This document shows positions 57,054-64,000 of a stretch of 64,000 nt of DNA, piece by piece. A program made the translations under genes and the position numbers. Below the pieces are notes generated by a model. That model was not told the DNA's origin. It searched no databases and saw only the letters and a list, made by a program, of their open reading frames with translations. Positions within the stretch are counted from its first letter, which is position 1; each line of letters starts with the position of its first letter. The stretch is from Streptomyces nigra (GTDB lineage: Bacteria > Actinomycetota > Actinomycetes > Streptomycetales > Streptomycetaceae). Where the stretch lies: positions 186,001 to 250,000 of the forward strand of contig NZ_CP029043.1 of the NCBI RefSeq assembly GCF_003074055.1, read 5' to 3'.

Positions 57054-59789
57054 ATGTCCACGGTCCCCCAGCAAGACAACGATGTCGAGCCACGGACGGA
57101 GAACCTCGTGCGCACATCCCCCAGCACGGCACCAGGCAGATCGCACCGAAGTCGCCTCTCGGCCACTCTCACCCTGTTGCTGGGTGCCCTGCTCGCACTG
57201 GGCACCCTCCCCACGCCGGCCCACGCCGCCGACCGCAGCGAGCGCAGCTGGACCGTGCGCGAACCCGGCCGTCAACCGGCCGGAATCAGCGCGGTCGTCG
57301 ACCTGGACGCGGCCGACGGGACGCTCACCCTGACCGCCCGCCGGGGCGCCACGACCGTGCTCGAACCGGCCCCGCTCGGCATCGCCACCAAGGACGCCGA
57401 TCTCACCGAGGGGCTGCGCTTCACCTCCACCACCACACGCCAGGTCACCGAGCACTACACCATGACCACCGGCAAGCAACTGCGCCGCACGGCGCGGATG
57501 ACCGAGTCCCGTTTCTCGTTCACGGGTGCCGGTGGAGCCCGACTCGACCTGCTCGTCCGGGTGGCGGACGACGGTATCGCCTACCGGTACGTGCTGCCGG
57601 GCAAGGGCGACATCACCGTGGTGCGCGAGGCGTCCGCCTTCCAGCTCCCCGGCACCGCACAGGCGTGGCTGGCCCCGTACACCCCGTACTACGAGGGCGA
57701 GTACAAGCCGGCCACCGCTGCCGACGCCGGTGACGGCTCGTACGCCTACCCGTCGCTCTTCCAGGTCGGTGACACGTACGCCCTGATCACCGAGTCCGAC
57801 ATCGACGGGCGCTACTCCGGTAGCCACCTGGCCCACGAGAAGGGCAGCGGACGCTACGGCGTCGAGCTGGCCGAGGGTGCCGCCGTCACCTCCGCTGGGC
57901 CGCTCACCACGCCGTGGCGGACGGTCGTCCTGGGCGACCTCGCCACCGTCACCGAGTCCACGCTGGTCGACGATCTCGCGGCGCCCTCCCGTATCGAGGA
58001 CACCTCCTGGATCCGCCCCGGCAAGGTGGCGTGGTCCTGGCTGGACGGCTTCGCCGCCGCCCAGCGCAGCCTCTCCACCCAGCAGCGCTTCGTGGACTAC
58101 AGCGCCGCGCACGGCTGGCAGTACACCCTCGTCGACGACGGCTGGAAGACGACGAAGTGGATGCCCGAGTTGACCGAGTACGCACACCGGCGGGGCGTGG
58201 GCGTCCTGGTGTGGGTGCACTGGACCGATCTGGACACGGCGGCCGAACGGGCCGAGTTCCTGCCCCGCATGAAGAAGTGGGGCGTGGCCGGGCTGAAGAT
58301 CGACTTCATGGACTCGGACTCGCAGGACCGCTTCCGCTGGTACGACGAGATCCTGCGGGACACCGCCCGTGAGAAGCTGCTCGTCAACTTCCACGGAGCG
58401 TCGGTGCCCAAGGGCATCCAGCGCACCTGGCCGCATGTGCTGACGGTGGAGGCGGTGCGCGGCGCCGAGTACGGCAACGTCCCCGCGTCCCACGTGACCG
58501 CTCTGCCCTTCACGCGCAGCGCGGTCAGTTCCACGGACTACACGCCGATGGCTTTCCAGTTCGGCACGCGCACCGTCTCCGACGCCGCCGAACTCGGGTT
58601 GTCCGTCGTCTTCGAGTCCGGGCTGCAGCACTTCGCGGGGTCGATACGCGCCTACCAGGACCGTCCGGAACTGGAGCGGTTCCTGGAGCAGGTCCCCGCC
58701 GTGTGGGACGAGTCGCGGCTGCTGTCCGGCCGGCCCGGGGAGAACGCCACCTTCGCCCGTCGCCAGGACGGCCGTTGGTTCCTGGGCAGCGTCAGCGCTG
58801 GATCGAGCGGCACGCAGGACGTCTCCCTGGACTTCCTCGGTGGCGGGCGCTGGCTCGCGGAGGTGATCCGGGACGGCGACGACGGCCTGGTCCGCGAGAC
58901 CCGTACGGTCACGCGCCGCGACACCCTGCACGTGCCCACCGCTGAACACGGCGGTTTCGCCGGGGTCGTCTGCAAGGCCGCCGCGGGACGTGAGACGTGC
59001 GACCGGCCGGTGACGCGCCTCCCTCTGACCTCCCTGACGGTGGACCCGTCCAAGGCCGAGGTGGACTCGGGCGCGTCCGTCGACATCGCCGGCCGGTTCG
59101 CGGTCGAACAGTCCGGACCGGCATCGGACGTGACGCTGTCCCTGCGCACTCCCGAGGGCTGGAAGGTCAAGGGCGACGCCCCTCAGGCGGACCAACTGCC
59201 CACCGGGAAGGACCTGTCGGGCACGTGGACCGTCAGCGTGCCGCAGGACGCACGGGAAGGCGGCCATGACGTCGTGGTCTCCGCCGAGTACCGCGCCCCG
59301 GGCGGACGGGTGCTCCACGTCGACCGTACGGTGCGGGTGTTCGTCTCGCCGCCCGGCGTCGACTACGTCAGCAACCTTCCGTTCGCGTCCGAACGCAACG
59401 GCTGGGGCCCGGTCGAACGTGACCAGGCGAACGGCGAACGGGAAGCTTCTGACGGGGCCCCGTTGACCATCCACGACACCACGTACGACAAGGGTCTCGG
59501 GATGCACGCCGACGCCGAGGTCGTGGTCGAACTGCAGGGCGCCTACCGTGAGTTCACCGCGTCCGTGGGCGTGGACGACGAGGTCGGCGACCGGGGAAGC
59601 GTGACCTTCGAGGTCCTCGCGGACGGCGTCGTGGTTGCCACCACGAAGGTCCTCACCGGCACCGACGCGGCCCAGACTCTGGACGTGGACGTCAGCGGCG
59701 TCCAGAAGCTCGCCCTGCGTGTCAGGGACGGCGGCGACGGGGTCGACTACGACCACGCCGACTGGGCCGACGCACGCCTCACGACGTAG
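57054..59789 (+). CDS. Secreted GH97-family glycoside hydrolase with NPCBM domain
   Basis: Secreted alpha-glycosidase of 911 residues: signal peptide ending near AHAAD (residues 56-60), GH97 N-terminal beta-sandwich, (beta/alpha)8 barrel with KVAWSWLDG, YTLVDDGWKTTKW and GLKIDFMDSDSQ. Asp417 in KIDFMDSD is the probable nucleophile, which marks the retaining alpha-galactosidase-like branch of GH97; Glu466 (VEAVRG) is a candidate acid/base. A C-terminal module about 770-911 (YVSNLPFASERNGWGPVERDQANG...YDKGLGMHADAEVVVELQG) is an NPCBM galactose-binding-type domain. GGAGGG lies 7 bp before ATG 57054. Likely releases alpha-linked galactose or glucose outside the cell. Confidence 0.92.
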   Translation: MSTVPQQDNDVEPRTENLVRTSPSTAPGRSHRSRLSATLTLLLGALLALGTLPTPAHAADRSERSWTVREPGRQPAGISAVVDLDAADGTLTLTARRGATTVLEPAPLGIATKDADLTEGLRFTSTTTRQVTEHYTMTTGKQLRRTARMTESRFSFTGAGGARLDLLVRVADDGIAYRYVLPGKGDITVVREASAFQLPGTAQAWLAPYTPYYEGEYKPATAADAGDGSYAYPSLFQVGDTYALITESDIDGRYSGSHLAHEKGSGRYGVELAEGAAVTSAGPLTTPWRTVVLGDLATVTESTLVDDLAAPSRIEDTSWIRPGKVAWSWLDGFAAAQRSLSTQQRFVDYSAAHGWQYTLVDDGWKTTKWMPELTEYAHRRGVGVLVWVHWTDLDTAAERAEFLPRMKKWGVAGLKIDFMDSDSQDRFRWYDEILRDTAREKLLVNFHGASVPKGIQRTWPHVLTVEAVRGAEYGNVPASHVTALPFTRSAVSSTDYTPMAFQFGTRTVSDAAELGLSVVFESGLQHFAGSIRAYQDRPELERFLEQVPAVWDESRLLSGRPGENATFARRQDGRWFLGSVSAGSSGTQDVSLDFLGGGRWLAEVIRDGDDGLVRETRTVTRRDTLHVPTAEHGGFAGVVCKAAAGRETCDRPVTRLPLTSLTVDPSKAEVDSGASVDIAGRFAVEQSGPASDVTLSLRTPEGWKVKGDAPQADQLPTGKDLSGTWTVSVPQDAREGGHDVVVSAEYRAPGGRVLHVDRTVRVFVSPPGVDYVSNLPFASERNGWGPVERDQANGEREASDGAPLTIHDTTYDKGLGMHADAEVVVELQGAYREFTASVGVDDEVGDRGSVTFEVLADGVVVATTKVLTGTDAAQTLDVDVSGVQKLALRVRDGGDGVDYDHADWADARLTT

Positions 59790-59807
59790 GGGGCACAGGA
59801 GACATGA

Positions 59808-59840
59808 GTGGCGGCCCGAGATCCGGTGGCGGGCCGCCAC
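59808..59840 (+). terminator. Terminator of the GH97 gene
   Basis: Perfect 11-bp arms GTGGCGGCCCG (59808-59818) and complement (59830-59840), 11-nt loop, 18 bp past the stop. Confidence 0.7.
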
Positions 59841-59861
59841 GCGCGTTCAGCGGCAGGACGG

Positions 59862-60244
59862 CTACTGACCCTGATATGGGGGCTGTTGCGCGTAAGGGTT
59901 GGGCTGCGGTGGTGCCTGCGGCGGTGCGTAGCCGTGCTGGGGGGCTCCGTCGGGGTAGGGGTGGTAGCCCACCGGAGGCTGCTGGGGCGGGTAGGGGCCG
60001 CCCGTCATGTGCGGGGGCATGCCGCTCTGCGGAGGTCGGGGTGTGTGGTGTCGACCCCCGAGTCGATCACCGCGACGGTGACGCCCTCACCCTGGGATAC
60101 GGCCCACACGTCCTCCGCCGCGTAGGCCTTCAACGCCCACTGCTGGTCCCTCACATAGTCGGCCGAGGCAGTCGGAGCCGAGGCGAGGAGCACACCGCCT
60201 GCCAGTGCCATGACAGCGGTCGCGGACCCAATGCGCCTGCTCAA
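59862..60244 (-). pseudogene. Mycosin-like (type VII secretion-associated) S8 protease, internally deleted
   Basis: The minus strand encodes a signal peptide (MALAGGVLLASAPTASA) and the mycosin N-terminus DYVRDQQWALKAYAAEDVW, then GEGVTVAVIDSGVDTTHPDL including the catalytic Asp. Right after it the frame breaks near 60020 and another frame gives a Pro/Gln/Tyr-rich tail (PYPPQQPPVGYHPYPDGAPQ ... NPYAQQPPYQGQ, stop 59862). The His and Ser of the triad and the TM anchor are gone: an internal deletion of about 900 bp is implied. A TTG start at 60244 is likely. No ESX genes are adjacent. Confidence 0.75.
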
Positions 60245-60379
60245 GTCTTTGCACTCCGTTTCCCCCGGGGCCGGTACCGCCGGCCGTGACGCGATCCGGG
60301 CCCACGCTAGAGAATCAGGTGGCAGGAGCGAACTCCGCCTGTGCGCGACCAAGACAGCGGGAATGGCAAACGAGCGGGC

Positions 60380-61096
60380 TCAAGCCGGGTCGTCCGGCAG
60401 GCCCGGTGAGCGGGCGATCTCCTCTTCCGCGGCTTCGATCAGGGCCAGTACGGCGGTCGCCGCGGCCCTCGGGTCGTGCGCCTCGACGGCCTTCACGATG
60501 GCCCGGTGGCCCGGCAGCGAGTGCTCCACCGCGCCCGGGGTCTGGGTGCTGATCACGAAGCTGTGCTCGAGGGCGATCTCGACGGCGCGGCCCAGTGAGC
60601 CGAGGAGGCGGTTGCCGCCGGCGTCGAGGAGGGCGCGGTGGAAGGCGATGTCGGCCTCCACGTATGCGGCGCGGCCGGGGGACGCCGCCGCGGTCTCCAT
60701 GGTGGTCAGGGCGTCGTACAGGGCGCGTACGTGGCCGGGGTCGGCCCGTTCGGCGGCGAGGCGGGCCGCGGCGGGCTCGACGATGCGCCGCAGTTCGCTC
60801 GTGTCGCGCAGCAGGGCCGCGGCGTCCCCGGCCTGTTTCCAGCGCAGTACGTCGGGGTCCAGGTGGTTCCACTGTTCGGGGGGCAGGACGCGTGTGCCGG
60901 TGCGTGGCCGTACGCGCAGCATTCCCTTGGCGACAAGGGATTTGACCGCTTCGCGCAGGACTCCGCGACTGACGCCGATCTCGGCGGCGAGGGTGTCCTC
61001 GACGGGCAGCGGGTCGCCGGTCTCCCAGGCGCCGTCGACGATGCGCTGACCGAGTTCGTCGACCACGCGCTGGTGCATGGTCGGGAAGTGCGCCAC
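60380..61096 (-). CDS. GntR/FadR-family transcriptional regulator
   Basis: Protein of 238 residues. Winged HTH RVVDELGQRIVDGAWETGDPLPVEDTLAAEIGVSRGVLREAVKSLVAKGMLRVRPRTGTRVLP (9-71), then the FCD all-helical effector domain with metal-binding residues around ELRRIVEPAAARLAAERA, EADIAFHRALLDAGGN and LPGHRAIVKAVEAHD. GTG 61096; an ATG at 61078 is possible. It is divergent from the IlvD-type dehydratase with a perfect AATCATT-T-AATGATT operator between, so it likely senses a sugar acid. Confidence 0.92.
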   Translation of the reverse strand: MAHFPTMHQRVVDELGQRIVDGAWETGDPLPVEDTLAAEIGVSRGVLREAVKSLVAKGMLRVRPRTGTRVLPPEQWNHLDPDVLRWKQAGDAAALLRDTSELRRIVEPAAARLAAERADPGHVRALYDALTTMETAAASPGRAAYVEADIAFHRALLDAGGNRLLGSLGRAVEIALEHSFVISTQTPGAVEHSLPGHRAIVKAVEAHDPRAAATAVLALIEAAEEEIARSPGLPDDPA

Positions 61097-61129
61097 GGTC
61101 TTCGTTCACCCCCTGGACGGCATTCATCG

Positions 61130-61144
61130 AATCATTTAATGATT
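61130..61144. promoter_or_regulatory. FadR-type operator AATCATTTAATGATT
   Basis: Perfect 7-1-7 inverted repeat in the only AT-rich patch between the GntR and dehydratase genes, 33 bp upstream of the regulator start and 85 bp from the dehydratase start. Confidence 0.78.
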
Positions 61145-61229
61145 GGGGCACAGGGTACGGGCTGCGGGTGCACGCCCGCCAGTGCCGCATCGCCGAGTGG
61201 GACGACGTCTGAGCCACGGGAGTGTGCAC

Positions 61230-62966
61230 ATGACCGACCGACGCACGACGGATCGCCGCAGCCAGGCATGGTTCGGCGCACAGGGGCGCGGCGGGATGGT
61301 GTACCGCTCCTGGATGCGCAACCAGGGTCTCGGGGCGGAGGTGTTCGACGGGCGGCCGGTGATCGGCATCGCGACCAGCGCGTCCGAACTCGCGCCGTGC
61401 AACGCCCACTTGACCCGGGTCGCCGAGGCCGTCAAGCGTGGTGTGTGGCAGGCGGGCGGGCTGCCGCTCGCGTTCCCCACGATGGCCACCGGCGAGACGC
61501 TGATGCGCCCGACCGCCATGCTGTACCGCAACCTCATGGCCATGGAGGTCGAGGAGCTGATCCGGGCCAACCCGCTCGACGGTGTGGTCCTGCTGTCCGG
61601 CTGCGACAAGACGACCCCGGCGATGCTGATGGGCGCGGCCAGCGTGGATCTGCCCGCGGTGATGGTGACCGGCGGGCCGATGCTCAACGGCAAGTACCGC
61701 GGCGAGGACGTGGGTTCGGGCACCCATGTGTGGAAGTTCGAGGAGGACCTGAAGACCGGGCGGATGACCGAGGAGGAGTGCTTCTTCGCAGAGGGCTGCA
61801 TGGCCCGCTCCAACGGTCACTGCATGACGATGGGCACCGCCTCGACGATGGCCTGTGTGGCCGAGGCGCTCGGGATGCAGTTGCCGGGCTCGGCGGCCTG
61901 GCCGGCGGTCGACTCCCGGCGGATGGAGACAGCGCAGGCGGCGGGGCAGCGGATCGTGGCCATGGTGGAGGAGGGACTGCGGCCCTCCGACATCCTGACG
62001 CGGGAGGCGTTCGAGAACGCCATCCGGGTCAACGCGGCCATCGGCGGTTCCACGAACGCCGTCATCCACCTCACCGCCCTCGCCGGACGCGTGGGCGTCG
62101 AGCTGGACCTGGGGGACTTCGACGCGCTGGTGCGCGCGGTGCCGACGCTGGTCAATCTGATGCCGAGCGGCAAGTACCTCATGGAGGACTTCTGTTACGC
62201 GGGCGGGCTGCCCGCCGTCATGGCCGAACTGCTCGCGGGGAAGCTGCTGCACGGGAGTGCGGTGACGGTGACCGGTCGTACGGTCTCCGAGAACACCGAG
62301 CCGGCCGAGCGGTTCGGCTCCGAGGTCATCACGCCTCTCGACGCCCCGTTCCAACCGGCCGGGACCGGTATCGCCGTCCTGCGGGGCAACCTGTGCCCGG
62401 ACGGCGCCGTGATCAAGCAGTCCGCGGCCTCACCGCATCTGCTCACCCATCGCGGGCCCGCCCGGGTCTTCGACTCCCCCGAGGCGTATCACGAGGTCGC
62501 CGACGACCCGGATCTCGACGTCGACGAGAACACCGTCATCGTCATCCGCAACGCCGGTCCGAAGGGGTATCCCGGCATGCCCGAGGTCTCCAACGTGCCG
62601 TTGCCCGCCAAGCTGTTGAAGGCCGGGGTCACGGACATGGTGCGGATCTGCGACGGGCGGATGAGCGGCACCGGCTACGGCACGGTCGTCCTGCACGTGG
62701 CGCCGGAGGCCGCCGTGGGCGGACCGCTCGCCCTGGTCCGCGACGGCGATCCCGTCGTCCTCGACGTCCCGAACCGCACGCTGCACCTGGACGTCGACGA
62801 CGCCGAGCTCGCGCGCCGCCGTCAGGAATGGACACCGCCCGTCGAGCAGTACGCCGGCGGCTACACCTGGCTCTACACCCAGCACGTCGAACAGGCGGAC
62901 CGCGGCGCCGACTTCACCTTCCTGCGCGGCAGTCGCGGACACGCGGTCCCCCGCGACTCCCACTGA
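61230..62966 (+). CDS. IlvD/Edd-family sugar-acid dehydratase (pentonate dehydratase-like)
   Basis: Iron-sulfur dehydratase of 578 residues. RRSQAWFGAQGRGGMVYRSWMRNQG at the start is the hallmark of L-arabinonate/D-xylonate-type enzymes rather than of biosynthetic IlvD. Cluster cysteines are visible in ELAPCNAHL, LLSGCDKTTPAML and NGHCMTMGTASTM; the C-terminal MVRICDGRMSGTGYGTVVLHVAPEAAVGGPLALV binds metal and substrate. Expected reaction: pentonate to 2-keto-3-deoxypentonate. It is in line with the FAH-family gene 34 bp downstream and under the divergent GntR. Confidence 0.92.
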   Translation: MTDRRTTDRRSQAWFGAQGRGGMVYRSWMRNQGLGAEVFDGRPVIGIATSASELAPCNAHLTRVAEAVKRGVWQAGGLPLAFPTMATGETLMRPTAMLYRNLMAMEVEELIRANPLDGVVLLSGCDKTTPAMLMGAASVDLPAVMVTGGPMLNGKYRGEDVGSGTHVWKFEEDLKTGRMTEEECFFAEGCMARSNGHCMTMGTASTMACVAEALGMQLPGSAAWPAVDSRRMETAQAAGQRIVAMVEEGLRPSDILTREAFENAIRVNAAIGGSTNAVIHLTALAGRVGVELDLGDFDALVRAVPTLVNLMPSGKYLMEDFCYAGGLPAVMAELLAGKLLHGSAVTVTGRTVSENTEPAERFGSEVITPLDAPFQPAGTGIAVLRGNLCPDGAVIKQSAASPHLLTHRGPARVFDSPEAYHEVADDPDLDVDENTVIVIRNAGPKGYPGMPEVSNVPLPAKLLKAGVTDMVRICDGRMSGTGYGTVVLHVAPEAAVGGPLALVRDGDPVVLDVPNRTLHLDVDDAELARRRQEWTPPVEQYAGGYTWLYTQHVEQADRGADFTFLRGSRGHAVPRDSH

Positions 62967-63000
62967 GCCCCGTCACGTCCGCAGTCAGGAGAGCAGCAGC

Positions 63001-64000
63001 GTGGAATCGGCAACAGCTCGCCCCCGTCCGGTCCTCGACCCCGACGCCGTACTGCCGGACGACGCCGACGGGGCCGTCCTGGTCGCACGCGTCCACGACC
63101 CGGAGGCGGACGGGCCGTGCGTGGCGGCGGTGCGCGGCGAGCAGGTCGTCGACCTGACGGCTCACTCCCCCACCGTCTCCGACCTCATGGAGCGCGACGA
63201 CGCGGCGACCCTCGTCCGCGAGGCCGACGGCGGACGTGCCTGGCCCCTGCGCGACCTGCTGCAGGCACCGCCAGGCCGCCTGGACATACCGCATCTCCTC
63301 GCGCCCATCGACCTCCAAGTCATCAAGGCGGCGGGCGTCACCTTCGCCCGGAGCCTGCTGGAACGGGTCATCGAGGAACGCACCGGCGGCGACCCAGCCC
63401 AGGCCGCGAGGGTGCGGGCCCGTGTGGTGGAGGTGGTGGGCGGCAGACTCGACGGCATTCGCCCCGGGTCACCGGAGGCGGCCAAGGCCAAGGAACTCCT
63501 GCTCACCGAAGGGCTGTGGTCGCAGTACCTGGAGGTCGGCATCGGACCGGACCCGGAGGTCTTCACCAAGGCCCCCGTCCTGTCCGCGGTCGGCACCGGC
63601 GCCGAGATCGGCGTCCTCGGCTCCTCCGTGTGGAACAACCCGGAGCCGGAGGCCGTCCTGGTCGTGGACTCGCGCGGCCGGGTGCGCGGCGCGACGCTCG
63701 GGAACGACGTCAACCTCCGCGACATCGAGGGACGCAGCGCCCTGCTGCTGTCCCGCGCGAAGGACAACAACGCGTCCTGCGCGATCGGCCCGTTCGTGCG
63801 CCTGCTCGACGACGACTTCGACCTCGACGCCGTACGCGCGCTGGACATCGACCTGCGGGTCGAGGGCCCCGACGGCTACATCCTGCGAGGCAGCAGCTCA
63901 CTGCGCGAGATCAGCCGCGACGTACTGGACCTGGTGGCCGCGACGCACGGAGCACACCACCAATACCCCGACGGCTTCGTCCTGTTCACCGGCACGCTCT
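63001..64000 (+). CDS. FAH-family 2-keto-3-deoxy sugar-acid dehydratase (partial, runs off the end)
   Basis: An open frame of at least 333 codons from GTG 63001 (AGGAGAG about 8-13 bp upstream) continues past the window edge. LQVIKAAGVTFARSLLERVIEERTGG and GIGPDPEVFTKAPVLSAVGTGAEIGVLGSSVWNNPEPEAVLVVDSRGRVRGATLGNDVNLRDIEGRSALLLSRAKDNNASCAIGPF are typical of the fumarylacetoacetate-hydrolase superfamily, XylX-like branch, which converts 2-keto-3-deoxy-pentonate to alpha-ketoglutarate semialdehyde. With the dehydratase upstream this makes two of the three Weimberg-type steps; the third activity, a semialdehyde dehydrogenase, is encoded at 19098. Confidence 0.87.
   Translation, partial: MESATARPRPVLDPDAVLPDDADGAVLVARVHDPEADGPCVAAVRGEQVVDLTAHSPTVSDLMERDDAATLVREADGGRAWPLRDLLQAPPGRLDIPHLLAPIDLQVIKAAGVTFARSLLERVIEERTGGDPAQAARVRARVVEVVGGRLDGIRPGSPEAAKAKELLLTEGLWSQYLEVGIGPDPEVFTKAPVLSAVGTGAEIGVLGSSVWNNPEPEAVLVVDSRGRVRGATLGNDVNLRDIEGRSALLLSRAKDNNASCAIGPFVRLLDDDFDLDAVRALDIDLRVEGPDGYILRGSSSLREISRDVLDLVAATHGAHHQYPDGFVLFTGTL

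Overview
The sequence has the very high G+C, strong third-position GC bias, GTG/TTG starts and gene families of a Streptomyces chromosome. It looks like an accessory arm region rather than a core region. No rRNA, tRNA, CRISPR array or biosynthetic megasynthase gene was seen. Functions are inferred from reading motifs; no database search was run.

Layout. 1-6.3 kb: WrbA-type quinone reductase, an SDR, a prephenate dehydratase, an OhrR-like MarR regulator divergent from a secreted alpha/beta hydrolase, and a FrnE/DsbA-type oxidoreductase. 6.4-16.5 kb: two giant secreted subtilases flanking an enoyl-CoA hydratase/HxlR divergent pair. 16.8-22.1 kb: a 160-bp MITE, an MFS exporter, a lipocalin-like protein, and an isochorismatase/semialdehyde dehydrogenase operon divergent from a TetR gene. 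22.1-26.7 kb: an IS5-type transposase scrap, FMN reductase, DoxX-like protein, an SDR lacking its catalytic residues, and an FAD oxidoreductase. 26.8-27.6 kb: gene graveyard (ROK and glycogen-debranching remnants). 27.7-35.4 kb: mycothiol-nitroreductase-like protein, an extra SecY, TetR, nitronate monooxygenase/LysR pair, and three paralogous MarR genes. 35.6-45.2 kb: two Zn alcohol dehydrogenases, a GPP34-like protein, an LLM-LLM-F420 reductase operon, small-fold enzymes, a second WrbA, MITE debris and a TetR. 45.6-60.2 kb: a 2336-residue secreted GH92 plus acid phosphatase fusion, DinB, MFS/ArsR pair, NUDIX, a membrane protein, a secreted GH97, and a deleted mycosin-like protease. 60.4-64 kb: a FadR-type regulator divergent from an IlvD/Edd sugar-acid dehydratase and a FAH-family dehydratase that runs off the end.

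How it fits together. Two families of palindromic sites appear to tie the flavin, quinone, nitro and aldehyde redox genes into regulons. One is AGACGACCGGTCGNCT, found near both wrbA copies, an SDR, two thioredoxin-fold oxidoreductases, an alcohol dehydrogenase and two TetR genes. The other resembles TTGCTTGACGTAGCAA, found near the MarR genes, an FMN reductase, an SDR and possibly the subtilases. The two wrbA genes share a 576-bp block with one mismatch, in the same orientation, 41 kb apart; they bracket most of this redox island and could let it be lost by recombination. The right third is about polysaccharide breakdown and oxidative sugar-acid catabolism.
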